DNA of 64,000 bases from Paraspadella gotoi (lineage: Eukaryota; Chaetognatha), in the NCBI GenBank assembly GCA_051294375.1, contig CM119267.1:3097344-3161343 (forward strand), given 5' to 3'. The stretch's first letter is position 1; every line of letters begins with the position of its first letter. The translations under genes were made by a program, and so were the position numbers. This document shows positions 1 to 12,386 of this stretch, in pieces. The notes under the pieces were generated by a model. That model searched no databases. It had not been told where the DNA came from and worked only from the letters and a program-made list of their open reading frames with translations.

Positions 1-239
1 TAGGACTTGGAACTCTACTCATTACTCGGGCCTTAAAAAGAAAAGTCTAACATAGGCTCAACAGAGCTTTTTTACTTTATCTTGTATTCTTTTTTAGTCT
101 TTTATTATTTCTTTTGTCCCTCTGGGCTTATCCCCGGCCGGCCAAAACCCAGTCTCCTCGACTTTGTCTAAAGTATCAGGGTCCATCACGCCTTCGGTTT
201 TGAAATAAAATAAAAATCGATTGACAAACCAAACCTCAC

Positions 240-390
240 CACCTCGTTCGACGAAGCGGTCGAGAAGGGCGTGGCTGGCCTTTTCGTCGGTTTGACTCGC
301 TGAGCAGTTGGGAAATGTGCCAAAGGTCATTGTGCCCAGACAAAGAACTGAGACTTTGAGGCTCGCAGATCCCATGAACTTCATTTCCAT
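240..390 (-). CDS. aldo/keto reductase, first exon (partial gene)
   Basis: The minus-strand reading frame starts at an ATG at 388-390 and encodes an N-terminus with the motif VSVLCLGTMTFG, followed by DEKASHALLDRFVERGG. Seen: this matches the first beta strand and helix of the NADPH-dependent aldo/keto reductase barrel (the GLGTMTFG-type start and the SDE..A..LLD.FVERGG helix). A GTGAGG donor follows at 239-234, leaving the exon in phase 1. The open frame that continues to 94 is intron read-through. The remaining roughly 270 residues, with the catalytic Asp/Tyr/Lys/His, would lie left of the window. Inference: a soluble oxidoreductase of the AKR superfamily; the subfamily cannot be set from 50 residues. 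Confidence 0.72.
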
Positions 391-2487
391 CCCTGCGCCT
401 TTGGTTTTCTGTAAACTTTCAGAGCGTTTCCAACGGCCTTTTTAGACATATTGAATAGTCTTCTCAATATTGACTTTGTTTAGATAAAAAAATTTGGACT
501 AAAGCTACTAAAAGCAGATAAATAAGGTAAGAAGTTTGTTCAAATGTAATCAACAAAAGTAATAGAAATTGATCAGTAAATAATAGACATTAGGGTGGAG
601 TGATGAAAAGATTGAGTGATTGAATCATTATTTTTTTGCTGCGTATGGACATATATTAATGAATTTTAAACATCCTTTTAAAATTTTTTTTAGCATAGAA
701 CAGTATAGCAAATTCAATTATTTATGTAGTAATATCATGCTTATAAAATCGTCAAAATTTCAAAAATAATTTTTTTTTATTTTAAGAACTGATTTGGATT
801 CGCTGTAAAACTAGAAAACTTTATAAAATTTTATAAGATATTTTAAATGTTTTAGATCACAAAAAAATGACTAAAAACGTTTTAAAACATATATAGTTCT
901 CTACTACAAGAGAATAAAAAAGTCAGAATTTTACTCTTTTTTTCTTATTTTAAACATTTGAAGATGACAGAATTTTTTGATAAACATATGTTTTTATATT
1001 TTGATGATCAACTTTTTAATGAAGAATCTGAATCTTTATTAAAAGTTTTAAATAAAAATTATTTTTAAAATTTAAACTAATTTTATAAGGATATTACTAC
1101 AAATAATATTATATTTTAACTATTCTGTCCCCAGACATAATATGTAAACAAAATATTTTTTGTAACTAGTCAATCATACTATCTCTACATCTAAATATCA
1201 TTGTTCGATTCATTCAAATAAATTTTTTGTTCTTGAGTGCTCCACTCTAATAAGAACATGTCACAAACAAAAACAAAAGATGAATTTTCAAAGAATACTG
1301 GCTTTTTAATTTATATATTTTTTGTTGTCTGACACTACCTTGATGTCAAACGAAAAAAACCTGGAAATTTAGATGAACTGAAAAAAGTAAGCCGATGCAG
1401 CAAAAACAAAAACTATGGACAAGTATGTTTTGGGTGTAAATAAAGATTTATTATTATTTTTTTTCTGGAAAACTAAATTAATATTTGGGCATCAAGTTAA
1501 TAAAAATATCAATAATTCCATCCAAGGTGTAACATAACTACAAAGTTAGTAAACGCCATGATCTCACAAATGTTGGTATGGGAGTATGTACTTTGTACAA
1601 TTGTACATTATCACTTCCCAGATCGCCTTCCGTTGGCCTGATCCAAAAGGATCTAGTCTCCTCGGTGATCGTCGGCTCCACCAAGATGGAACATATGTTT
1701 GAATTTTTTCATCTAATCAAACTAAAATACCTAGTCCATGTCTGCCTTGTTGAATAAACCCTCACCTCAGTAACGGGTGATCCATTATGTGTTGTCTAAC
1801 AATAGAGAACACAGATGAAGTAGATTTATTCTTCAGAATAGATCGATTTACGGAAAATCGAAAAATTTCACATTTAATTTTATTCAATTTTATTTTTTTA
1901 TCATAAATACGCATAGACAATTTCTTTTAGCACGCAAAGAAACTCAGGAATTCAAAGCTGAATTATACAATGAAAGAAAACCGGTAAAAGCCTGACGCTT
2001 TCCTGACGTAATGAATACACAACGAAAAGAGTATGGCGAAATCTTGGGGAAGATTTCTCCCGTTTTTTTGCCATCTCTTCAAATCAGAAAACTATTTAAA
2101 AGAGAAAGAAAAAAAAAATGACCGCTGAACCGCGGAAACAATTATAATTTATGAAATTGTGTTGAAATGACTGAAGGGAGAGAAGGTCCCATGCCTCTCT
2201 TAAGGGGGTGAATATTAGATATCCCCAACACCTAGTGTGCCCAGTGGGTGAGCAAAAATATTTCGGAGGCTTAACTGATAAGTGACTATATTTGCAAGGA
2301 CCAATTCCTACCGCGGACTTTCTGGGAACGGATGGTTCTCAGCCTCGGAGCAGTATGTATCACGCACTACGGTAAGATCGTTTTGCTAATAAGGGGGGAG
2401 GGGATTTAATTAACAATATCTTTCAATGGTCAACGAATGAACGATGATAATAAAAATCCGAAAACACGCTTTAACCCACAATTACGT
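391..2487. other. intergenic, AT-rich
   Basis: No supportable exon on either strand. About 1620-1780 and 2180-2400 contain GC-richer decayed repeat pieces; the stretch near 2255-2320 shares phrases such as GTGCCCAGTGGGT and GCAAGGACC with 42350-42460, so it is probably an old dispersed repeat. The remainder is A/T homopolymer-rich. Confidence 0.5.
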
Positions 2488-2493
2488 TTTATT
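2488..2493 (-). terminator. candidate polyadenylation signal of the ASB-type gene
   Basis: The minus strand reads AATAAA about 85 bases beyond the TGA stop at 2577-2579. Position and sequence fit a canonical poly(A) signal; assignment is by proximity only. Confidence 0.45.
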
Positions 2494-2576
2494 CACGTTA
2501 TCGTCGAGTATTTAAAGGATTTGAAGAAAGTAAAAAAAAAAAAAAAGTCAAACCAAAACAATAAAAAAAAAAATGT

Positions 2577-3106
2577 TCAGTTTAAAAAGTGAATGAGGTT
2601 TTGTTGGTGAAATCCTGAGTTACGTCTCGTCTTCTTGGACGGCGTGGGTGGGAGGTCGTTGAAAAGGAGGTACGCCAGGAGGCGCGTCGGTAGCGGGAGT
2701 CGAGCGATGCGGTACGGCGTGACTAGTCCGCCTCCCGGTGCCTGAAAACAAAAATAAACGTTTGTCTTTTGTCATGCGCTTTGCGCTTTGTGTTGCATAG
2801 ATACTCTCTCTATTTCCAGAAGACAACACTAACATCACAAGCAAGAAACATTAATATTAATATTTAAATATTATCTTAAACATTCCTTGAGAAATAGTAA
2901 AACGTCTTGTAAATTCTATTGTCGAAAATGTCAATTGAGGGAAATTTAAAATGGATCGTCCAAAGTCCCTCAGTCTCTAAACCTGAACGACGATGTCTCT
3001 GACGGCGAGTCGCGCCAGATGTTGGAGACTCTTCGGATTTTTGGTCGACAAACGAATCCACTCTAAAGTCTTTAAGTGGACGGCACGGTGAGCTGGGGGC
3101 AAGCTG
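2577..3106 (-). CDS. ASB-type gene, two SOCS-box exons
   Basis: Exon 3106-2983 carries LKTLEWIRLSTKNPKSLQHL and ARLAVRDIVVQ, then donor GTTTAG. Exon 2741-2577, after a TTTTGTTTTCAG acceptor, carries APGGGLVTPYRIARLPLPTR and LLAYLLFNDLPPT to a TGA stop. Both join in phase 0. Helix 1 of the SOCS box (BC-box, Elongin C contact) and the LPLP Cul5-box are thus split by one intron. The usual BC-box Cys (LCR) is Ala here (LAR). Confidence 0.8.
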
Positions 3107-6100
3107 CTGGAAAATTTAAGGAGAAAGATATAATAAAACTAAGCAGAGATATGAATAATAGGCGGATGGGGATTGTACGCGGATGTAAGCAACAAAAAAA
3201 AGGCGATAGAAAATAAATTTAGATTGTCGTCAGTAATAAGGATTTAAACTAAATTGATACAACCAATGTAAAAAAATTATTTATTGATTAAATAACCAAG
3301 CTAACTTGCCTATGACTTTGGACTGGGTTTGGTGAGTTAAGGACTTCATCCGTCTAACATGGTAATAACATGGAAGGAACGTGCAAGTGTCTGCAAGACT
3401 CTCTCACAGTCTCGTCCAGAGAACCTGCCTTTCCTTTCCATGAATTTTTTTCTCATATTTCCAAGAAAGTTTTAATTATAAAAATAAGACAACTCCTTTG
3501 AGAGTTCTTTAATATCCTTACCCGATTTCTGAAGCCGTACTCGTAGTAGGGATTAAATCCGGTTTTGGACGAGCAAACCGCGGCGATACTCGGGTATGAC
3601 CCAACCTCGACGGCCAACCATGAAGGGAAGATTTTTGGGCAATGGATGGTGAAATGGGCGTCCGGAAAATTCTAAGGATAAAAAAAAAGACAACAACAAC
3701 AACAAAAATGAAAAAAAAAAACAAACAAAGAAGTGGTTAATTTTTAATCCCGAGTTGCGCACGTGTATGAATAAACAATACATACAAATTTTTTCATAAC
3801 AATTTCAATATCCAATTTTATAACTTATAATTTTATTAAAAAAAACAAAAGGTAAGCCCTAATTAAATCACAGTAAAAAAAAACAAAAGACCTCACTGCG
3901 CATTAAATTTTAAGTCTTATGATCGCCTTTTAAAGTTTATCAGCAAAACGTGAAACTTCACAAAATATGAATATAGGTCATAGGTTTTATGTTACTTACT
4001 TTCATACCAAATATGAACTAAATTGATAAAGTATTAACCAACTTAAAAACATTTTTAATGTAAATGGGATAGACTGATGGACAAATAAACAGACAGTCAG
4101 ACAGACAGACCGAAAAGTGACTTATTGAGTTGCTCCGCGAGTACTCGCGGCGCACCTAAAAAAAAAAACCCTAGTGAATTTGAAAAGCGGCAACGGCGGC
4201 GGAAGCTGCATACGAACCCTGATGGTCATGTCGCAGCCCGCGACCGTGAGAATGAGCACGATCTCCACGTGATTGTAGAAGACGGCGAGCCAAAGCGCCG
4301 TTTGGCCGCGATGATTCTGACGGTTGATGTTCACTTTTTCGTATTGCAGCAACTCTGCACAAGTTAAATGCGACAGGATTATTTGTTTCAAAAATAAATC
4401 TCTTTTTTTTTCAAACACCTTCAAACTCTCAAACTCAGATCAAATAATTGACTGACTTACCCAAAAAGCCCCCCCCCCAAAAAAAAACCGCGAAAAAGGT
4501 GAACTCACCTCTCGTCGCAGCCGAGAATCCCCACTCGCTCAACAGATGCAGGGCGGTGGATCCTGCAACATCTTGAAGATGAGGATCGAAATGATGTTGC
4601 ATGAAGATGCGCGTCAAATCTTTCACGTATCTGAAGTCGAGAAATTTGTTATATGGAATTTTGAAATCAATGAATTAGTCTAATCAACCTCGATTGATCA
4701 ATAAATCAAGACAATAATGAATCGAATTAATCATTCTAATCGACAAATCTAAGATAATCGAAATCAAATCAAATCAATCACTCAATACTCGTGCGATCTG
4801 AAGACAATGGCCTCCATAAGCGGAGTTCGATGAAGTCTCTTATTCTGGACATTCGGACTCGCGCCGTGTTCAAGCAATTTTCTGTGTGAACGAATTGAAC
4901 CAAGTATCAAATGATTGAAATTCATTCTTTATTATTAAACAAACCTAGATTAAACAAAAATCGTACATACCTGACGAATTTCCGATCGACCAAATTTATG
5001 TTTCGAATGACATAATTCAACGCCGAAACTTTCTCTCCGTAATCAACCCTAAAATTGGATAAAACGGAGGATTTAATGTTGTGATTCTCTCGTTAATTTC
5101 CTTTCTTTTTACCAATATTGCAATGTTTATCGTCTGAAGTCAGCAGATTGGCCTAAAAGAAAACGGGCCGAGTACGTTATCATAGCGTGGCACCGATCTC
5201 CCTCACTAGCAGCGGGCACAGGATCTGGAAGGAGACTCCTTAAAACATCTTACTCGCTCGATGGGGATGCGAACTATGACCGTCTGCGGATAACTGAGAT
5301 TGCTCCTCCCATCCTTCGCACTAATTTTTTTTCTCATTTTTCTTTCGCGTGCGAGGCATCAGCGAAGCCGACGACCCTGCAGGCAACCTGTTGACCGTTC
5401 CTCTCCGTTAAGGCGCCGCAGCAACCAAATCGAAGATCCGCTCGAACAGCGTCGGGATCCGAACCGCAGTGCGACCGCCAATCATCATAACGGCGTCGCG
5501 AACGCGTATCAGGTAGTCGGTGATGCTGGATGAAGGAGAACGGTTCGGTGCTCCTCTCTCTCTCTCTCGTCTTTCTTTCTTCCGCTCTTCATCTCTCTCC
5601 CGTCCTCGTCTCTCTTACTTTCCTCTTCTCTCTCTGCTCTCCACTCAGAGCTCTCTCTCTTCTTCTCTTCCACTTTGAGGTTGGATTTATCTCAACTCTC
5701 TCTCATCTCATCTCATCTCTCTCTCTCTCTCTCTCTCATCGCCTCTTGTGATTGTTATTCTTAACATCTCCATCATGGTATAGTACATACCATTGGACAA
5801 ACGGAAGCTAGCTAATAGTAACTATACCATATTTTATAATTTCCGTCACGAACTTTCATATTTATAACATTATAATTTGGCCAACTTTATCAAGCTAACT
5901 TGAACTGGCGCCGTTGGTTGAGAGCCATGGGGATCTCAACGCCTTTGAACCGTTGGAGCAATGAATCGCCATGTGGAGCGGGCCGTTTCCCCCCAGGAAT
6001 CGTAGAATCTGTCTCCACTTCCGGTTTTGGATTCGACGCCGTTTCTGGAGGAGGAGACTCCAGACAAACTCCAAGGCGCTCATTCTCGAATGATGCCGTG

Positions 6101-7250
6101 GAGCGGGGAGAAGTCTCAGATCGGAGTCGGACCCTTGTGTTTTCGGTGGGGGGAGGGGGGGGAGGGGAGGAGGGAAGGGGGAGAGGATAGAGGAGAGGGG
6201 GTTGGAGGAAAGAGGGGGAGGGATAGAGGAAGAGGGAGGAGGAAGAGGGGAGAGGGATAGAGGAAGAGGGGGGAGGAAGAGGGGGAGGCAATAGAGGAAG
6301 AGGGGAGGAGGAAGATGGGGAGGGATAGAGGAAGAAGGGGGAGAAGAGGGGAGGATAGGAAGAGGGAGGGAGGAAGAGGGGGGGATAGAGGAAGAGGGGG
6401 GAGGAAGGAGGGGGAGGGATCAGAGGAAGAGAAGAGGAGGAAAAGGAAGGGATGGATAGAGGAAGAGTAAAGGAGGAAGAGGGGAGGGATAGAGGGAAGA
6501 GGGGGAGGATGAAAGGGAGGGGATAGAGAAGAGAAGCAGGAGGGAATGAGGGGGAGGATAGAGGAAGAGAAAGAGAGGAGAGAGCAAGGGGAGGGGATAG
6601 AGGAGAGAGGGAAGGAAATAGGGGAGGCGAGAGAGGGAGGTTTAACTTCGTCGGTGGAGGATAAGCGACCATTAACTTGAATTATATTCAGTCAATAAAT
6701 CAATCAATAAATCAATCAACCTATCAATTAAATCAATCAATCAATAAAATCAATCAATCTATCAATCAATAAAATCAATCAATCAATCAATAAAATCAAT
6801 CAATCTATCAATCGATCCATCAATCAATAAAAACAATCAATCAATCAATCAATCTATCAATAAAATCTATCAATCGATCCATCAATCAATAAAATCAATC
6901 AATCAAAGTTTCTTTTGATGACTTTGATTCATCTCACCCATTTCACTCTGGACGAATTTCAAGACTCTCTCTCTGTCGTTGCCGACGAGCGCTTGCATCA
7001 ATGCTGCCTTCTTGGAGAGGTTATCGGATCCAGAGAGGTCCACCTTCGGAAACGAGGACGACGACGACGACGATGACGACGACGAAAGGCTAAAGACCGA
7101 GTGGGATGCTTGAGCGGCGGGAAGGATGGCCGCCGGGGAAGGAACAGGCGCAGCTTCGGCGGTGACGGGATCCGTTTCGAGCCCCAGGCCGCCGCCGCCG
7201 CCGCCGCCGCCGGAATCGTCCAGTTCTCCGTCAGCGACGTTATCGTCCAT
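2577..7250 (-). CDS. ankyrin-repeat and SOCS-box (ASB-type) protein
   Basis: Exons by GT-AG sites (minus strand): 7250-6938, 6044-5941, 5525-5448, 5048-4971, 4881-4789, 4630-4509, 4354-4218, 3671-3522, 3106-2983, 2741-2577. Translation (about 450 aa) begins MDDNVADGELDD with Gly and Ser homopolymers. Ankyrin units follow: NGPLHMAIHCSN, KLLEHGASPNVQNK, GSTALHLLSEWGF, HRGQTALWLAVFYNHVEIV. The last two exons form a SOCS box: SLQHLARLAVRDIVVQ joined to YRIARLPLPTRLLAYLLF, the classic SLxxLxRxxIR...LPLPxxLxxYLL. Known: ASB proteins bind Elongin B/C and Cullin-5 through this box and act as ubiquitin-ligase substrate receptors in the cytoplasm. Exon phases agree from exon 3 to exon 7. Two breaks remain: exon 2 needs one G fewer in a G6 run, and exon 8 (open, with good splice sites) does not join exon 9 in phase. 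Ortholog number not assigned. Confidence 0.82.
3251..3440 (+). repeat. dispersed repeat family A, diverged copy
   Basis: Diverged version of the roughly 205-bp family A element. Landmarks: TTGATACAACCAATG, TGCCTATGACTTTGGACTGG and GACTCTCTCACAGTCTCG. It lies in an intron of the ASB-type gene. Confidence 0.6.
4035..4165 (-). repeat. palindrome-bearing repeat family B, partial
   Basis: Contains CAGACAGACCGAAAAGTGAC followed by GAGTTGCTCCGCGAGTACTCGCGGCGC, a slightly decayed copy of the family B terminal palindrome. It abuts the 3' end of ankyrin exon 4218-4354, so the element sits in the following intron. Confidence 0.6.
6045..6937. repeat. intron with purine minisatellite and AATC repeats
   Basis: 6140-6640 is a G/A-only tract on the plus strand built of GAGGGGGAGGGATAGAGGAA-like units. 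6690-6905 is an array of AATCAATC and TAAAATCAATC units. Long open frames here (a Pro/Ser/Leu product on the minus strand) are compositional artefacts. Confidence 0.7.
6938..7250 (-). CDS. ASB-type gene, first coding exon
   Basis: Starts at ATG 7248-7250. It encodes an acidic start, a run of eight Gly (GCC/GGC repeats), an 11-Ser run from a TCG/TCA microsatellite, then KKAALMQALVGNDRERVLKFVQSEM, which looks like the first ankyrin helix pair. It ends ATGG before GTGAGA, phase 1. The homopolymers are trinucleotide expansions and probably a variable, disordered N-terminus. Confidence 0.7.
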
Positions 7251-8463
7251 CGTGAAGGTCGGCGATCAACTGGAATAGACGTTCGTCGTCAAAGGCGATC
7301 GTCGTCAAAGGCGATCGTCGTAAAAGACGATCGTCGTCAAAGGCGATCGTCGTCAAAGACGATCGTCGGAAAAGAAGATTGTCACAGAAATCAGCGACAT
7401 CGACGGCGAAATAAAGTCGGCGATATTTCGACGAGAGTTTCCAATGTTCCTTTAGCCGCTACTCGGACTCGTATTGGCTTAAAAGTCGTTTAGTCATTTC
7501 GGTTAAACCTAAAACTATACTTTTAAAATAATACTTAGACGTAAAGACGATTTTCTCTCAATTTTAATTATCATCGTTTATATATATATTTAATTTATAT
7601 ATATATATATATGAAATTGGTACAACCAATATAAAAAATATCATAAAAATAAAAATTAATAAGCTATCTTGCCCCTGACTTTGGACAGGCTTTGGTGGTT
7701 TAAGGCCTCCATCACTCTTACAAGATAATGACATAGCAGGTCCCTGCAAGCGTTCAATCAAGACTCTCTCACAGTCTCGTTTATTCACTCCCAGTGTACC
7801 TGGCTTCCCTATATATATATATATATTTAATTTATTATATTTTATATATTTATTTGTTAGGACCCGCTGGTCCGTCCCTCCAGATTAGAAAAAAGAAACA
7901 AGACTGGACAGGAATAAATAAGAAAAACCAAGCAATAACCTCATTGGTGATCTCGGAAGCTGATGGGACGTTGCTTTGCTCTGATTGGCTGGATTAATCA
8001 TCGGTGCAATGAATTTCGAAAAAAAAAAAACCAAGCGAGTTTAATATGGAAGACTCGTTATACGAATCGTTTGTAATCCGTTTGATCGACAGGGTGACGT
8101 ATAAAGATTTCAGTGAACTTACAATAATTTTCTTGTCCGTTTCTTAAATCGGATTCTCTGTCTCTGTTTAGTTTTTAGCTAATGCAGCTCCTGCGGCGGC
8201 TGCGGCGGCGTCGCCGGCGTTATGCGCGCGCAGCCTGATCCGTATGCCGCGTCGTTTTCAGACCTTTCGAAAATCCTCAAGAAAAAGAAAAGGAAAAAAA
8301 AAAAGCCATACGAAACAAATTGTGGCTGTATTGCATTAACTCGAAATTTATCAACTGATGGAAATTAATTTTATACATAGATAAAATTTAGTACATTGGT
8401 TTCTAAACCGTCCGAAGAAAAAAAATCGGCTTTACCAAACTTTTCTCGCTCTTCGTTAAATCG
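7251..8463. other. upstream region of the ASB-type gene
   Basis: 7270-7370 repeats CGTCGTCAAAGGCGAT about six times. 7612-7811 is a family A repeat. An ATG at 8222 opens MRAQPDPYAASFSDLSKILK then runs into a poly-Lys A-tract without a splice donor; I see no support for it as a gene. Confidence 0.4.
7612..7811 (+). repeat. dispersed repeat family A
   Basis: Near-complete copy beginning GAAATTGGTACAACCAATAT and ending ACCTGGCTTCCCTAT. It contains the internal inverted pairs TTGGT/ACCAA and CCTG/CAGG. At least a dozen full or partial copies occur in the window. Confidence 0.8.
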
Positions 8464-8673
8464 AAAAGGTAAGGAACCGTGCGTCGTTCTATGAACTGAA
8501 AAGGTAAGGAACCGTGCCTCGTTCTATGAACTGAAAAGGTAAGGAACCGTGCGTCGATCTATGAACTGAAGAGGTAAGGAACCGTGCGTCGTTCTATGAA
8601 CTGAAAAGGTAAGGAACCGTGCGTCGATCTATGAACTGAAAAGGTAAGGAACCGTGCACCGTTCTATGTACTG
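8464..8673 (+). repeat. 35-bp minisatellite, six units
   Basis: Units start at 8464, 8499, 8534, 8569, 8604 and 8639 with period 35. Each has AAAAGGTAAGGAACCGTGCG followed by TCGWTCTATGAACTG. Each contains a perfect GTAAG 5' splice-site consensus. Confidence 0.9.
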
Positions 8674-9314
8674 AAAATTTGCTTTGTTTCTATTTTCGTT
8701 AGAATTGTTTTAGTTCAAGTTCTCATATTTAAATAACCAGGTTCGTCTGAAACGACCTAGTATCTTAAAATTAGTTTAAAATCTATGAGTTAAACTCAAA
8801 GTCATTTACATCCTATTCTTTACAATGGCAAGGCCGCTAAAAATTAACAAAGCTACTTAATGCAATACAATACAACGCATTATCTACGCCACGAATACAT
8901 AAAGTTACGAAATCTATCTGTCGAACTATTGTTATTTTAATCTAAGTTTTCTATACTACTAAAACTTTGAAGATCTGCTTTTAAAAACCTAAAACATTTT
9001 GTTTCGACTCATTGCTTGGAGACTAGCTCTTTCTCAATCTTCTTTTTATCAAACACATTAGTCGAAAAAAAAGGGTGAAGGTTCATCTCGATTCTAAATC
9101 TTTCGATCGCCCACATTGAAAATTTCCCAAAATTCATTTAATACATTCAATTCATTCAATTTCATTCCATTCAATTCAACTCATTCAATTCAATTCAATT
9201 CAATTCAATTTTTTCCCCTCTCGTCCCATCCCACACAAAGAAATCTCTTCCCGATCGTAATTCTTGGAATTAGATTCGATATTTTTTTTTTTTCGCTAAA
9301 ATATAAAAAAACAA

Positions 9315-9645
9315 GAACGGTAATTCAAATGTGTTGCGTCGCAGTGTGATTATCACGTATGATTCTTGTGACATGACATGACATGATATAACGTGACATG
9401 ACATGACTACATCATTACCATAACTTTTTTAGCCCGTGCATTTATGATACGCACTGATTCTTTATAGTTTTCGGATTTCCTAAAGGCAGCGCGAGCAGTC
9501 CCTTAGATTTGAGGTTTTTTCATGCCTTAACAAATAAGCAACCAAACTATATGCAAGTTATTAGCATTTTTAACGTAAGTGGGACAGACCGAAAAGTGGC
9601 TTATAGAGTTGCGTCGCGAGAACTCGCGGCGCAACTAAAAAAAAC
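9315..9645 (-). repeat. palindrome-bearing repeat family B, long copy
   Basis: Shares its whole length with 29945-30245: AACGGTAATTC, a TGACATGACATGA microsatellite, CTTTATAGTTTTCGGATTTCC, GCGCGAGCAGTCCCTTAGAT, GTGGGACAGACCGAAAAGTG, and the terminal hairpin GAGTTGCGTCGCGAG/CTCGCGGCGCAAC. No coding capacity. Confidence 0.75.
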
Positions 9646-9646
9646 C

Positions 9647-9717
9647 TGCATCGGCCGGGAATCGAACCCGGGCCGCCCGCGTGGCAGGCGAGCATTCTAC
9701 CACTGAACCACCGATGC
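9647..9717 (-). tRNA. tRNA-Gly (GCC)
   Basis: The minus strand folds as a cloverleaf: acceptor GCATCGG/CCGATGC, D arm GGTTCAGTGGTAGAAT, anticodon loop CTGCCAC with anticodon GCC, T arm GGCCCGGGTTCGATTCCCGG, discriminator A. A and B box promoters are intact (TGGTTCAGTGG and GGTTCGATTCC). Length 71 nt with discriminator, the usual metazoan tRNA-Gly size. Confidence 0.95.
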
Positions 9718-10084
9718 ATCTGTTCCTCGGGAAGTAACCACAACTTATTTACATCGAACGACATCCGGTTTTATTCTCAGCGATTAGATTCTCTTTTTTT
9801 ATCTCACAAAAATATCGGAGAGGATCAATGACCTTTCCACGGCGCTTTAATAATAAAAAATTATAATAGTAAATAATAATAATAACTCTCTTTACATTTT
9901 TTTATTATTTAATTCGATTTTATTTTTTCTCTCGTAGTCAATTGTTCTTTTATAAACATAATTTTTAAGCTTTTTTTTATACCACCCGAATATTCATCCC
10001 TAAGATACATACCAGAGATTCATCTCTGAGATTCATTACTTAGATTCATCCTGAGATTCATAACTGAGATTTTTCCTTACTTCA

Positions 10085-10101
10085 CTAACTTCCCTTTAAA
10101 A

Positions 10102-10142
<41 letters not shown>

Positions 10143-10154
10143 CTCTTCTCTCTC

Positions 10155-10192
<38 letters not shown>

Positions 10193-10442
10193 TCCTCTCA
10201 CCCTCCTTTGAATGACATCCGAGTTTATTTCCTCTGGTCTTAGCCTTCACGCCTTCGCCCACGCCTCCCTCTTCCTCCTCCTCCTCCCCTCTTCCTCCTC
10301 CTCCTCCTCCTCCTCCTCCTCCTCTCCCACGCCTCCCAATTTTTAATTCTCCAAATTCAAATCCCTTTTTTTTTCATTTCACAATAACATCGCTTGAGTG
10401 AAAACATTATCTGTCTTCTTTATATCTGTCTGTCGTCTCTCT

Positions 10443-10530
<88 letters not shown>
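10085..10530 (+). repeat. CT microsatellites
   Basis: (CT)n arrays at about 10103-10195 and 10436-10528, with TCC repeats at 10270-10325 between. Frames reading poly-Ser/Leu or poly-Glu/Arg through these are artefacts. Confidence 0.95.
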
Positions 10531-10531
<1 letters not shown>

Positions 10532-10930
10532 ATGACAACGACAAAATCAAAAAAAAAAAAATAAAAAATAGTTTCACATTTCCCCAAAACTCGAGAGACA
10601 GTAAGATTTCTTTCCAATTTTTAAGGATGAGAAATATTGAGAATCTGAAAGTGACGTTAGCAAAAAATTCTTTCTCGAAAAATAAGAGAAGAAAATTGTC
10701 AGAAAAGAACATTTTTCGCCAATCGGAAAAGTAAAATTGAAAAAAATTTCGCAATGATAAACTTTTTTTGTAACCAATTTTTTTTTTGGCAAGGGGGTTT
10801 GCCGAGCTGATAAGAAAATAGCAAATGTGACTTATAAAAAGATGTTTTTAAACCCAAAATTGGTTTACATAGATGCATTACAACTGTGCATATAAAGTCG
10901 CGTATCCCTTTTCTTTTGGTACCGACTGTC

Positions 10931-11440
<510 letters not shown>

Positions 11441-11604
11441 AAATCTTTGTTTTTTCTTCCTGTTTTGTTTCGGCAGCGGAAACGAGGAAAAAACCAAATA
11501 AAAAAAAATCGAAAAAAAAAAACCTGAAAAAAAAAAAACAAGAGAAAAAGGAAAGTCTCTTCCGTCCCTTTTGTTTTTCATTTTTCCTTATTTTCTTTGT
11601 TATC

Positions 11605-11716
11605 TTGTAAGAGTGATGGAGGCCTTAAACCACCAAAGCCTGTCCAAAGTCAGGGGCAAGATAGCCTATTTATTAAATGAATGGATAATTGTTATTTTGG
11701 TAGTACCAATTTCATA
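11605..11716 (-). repeat. dispersed repeat family A, partial
   Basis: Reverse-oriented piece reading GTGATGGAGGCCTTAAACCA, CCTGTCCAAAGTCAGGGGCA and ending at TACCAATTTCA. Confidence 0.75.
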
Positions 11717-12222
11717 ACATTTTCGGTTCTGATTTCCTCTGCGATGCTCTGTTGTTTTTCCCCTAAATTCTCCGTTTTTTTTTTAATGACGTTAAAATTA
11801 AATAAAAAACCGTTAGAAGTTACGAAATCTATTGAAATCCACAGGGGAGAGAGGGAGAGAGAGAGAGAGATATTGTTTATAAAAAGGGTTCGAAACAGCA
11901 TTATTTTTGAATGAAAAACGAATTTTTAATCTTTCCAACAGGACAATTTTAAAATCCGACTTACTCAAAACTTTCGTCATTCCACCGCGGAAAAGAAATC
12001 ACCAATCTCCATTCACGCCTTTTGGTCACGTGACGCCTTCTAGGTCATGTGACTGTGGCGTGGCAATCGAAAGTGAGTATCATCGAATAATAGTAATAAC
12101 AATAAGAGATAAACCGCCAGATATTTAAACGGACGATAACCACGGAACTCTTTTGTACACTGAATCCGTTTTAACCGAATTGAATTCGAAATCTGGTTCT
12201 TCAACCGAATATAAAAATATGA

Positions 12223-12240
12223 GGGGTTAGGGTTAGGGTT
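12223..12240 (+). repeat. interstitial telomere-type repeat
   Basis: Three consecutive copies of GGGTTA (GGGGTTAGGGTTAGGGTT), the metazoan telomere unit, internal to the window and followed by a GTACCAATTTCATGAAA repeat edge. Confidence 0.7.
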
Positions 12241-12340
12241 GTACCAATTTCATGAAACAAACAAAAAAAAAAGGATCATCTGATCTCAGCAGTCGACAAC
12301 GAAGAGCTTTAGACACTGAGCTTCCGGGTTGTCAACCGAT

Positions 12341-12386
<46 letters not shown>

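Noticed and set aside
5890-6672. 260-aa minus-strand Pro/Ser/Leu frame
   Set aside because: Runs through the G/A minisatellite intron of the ASB-type gene; only its last part overlaps the real exon 2.
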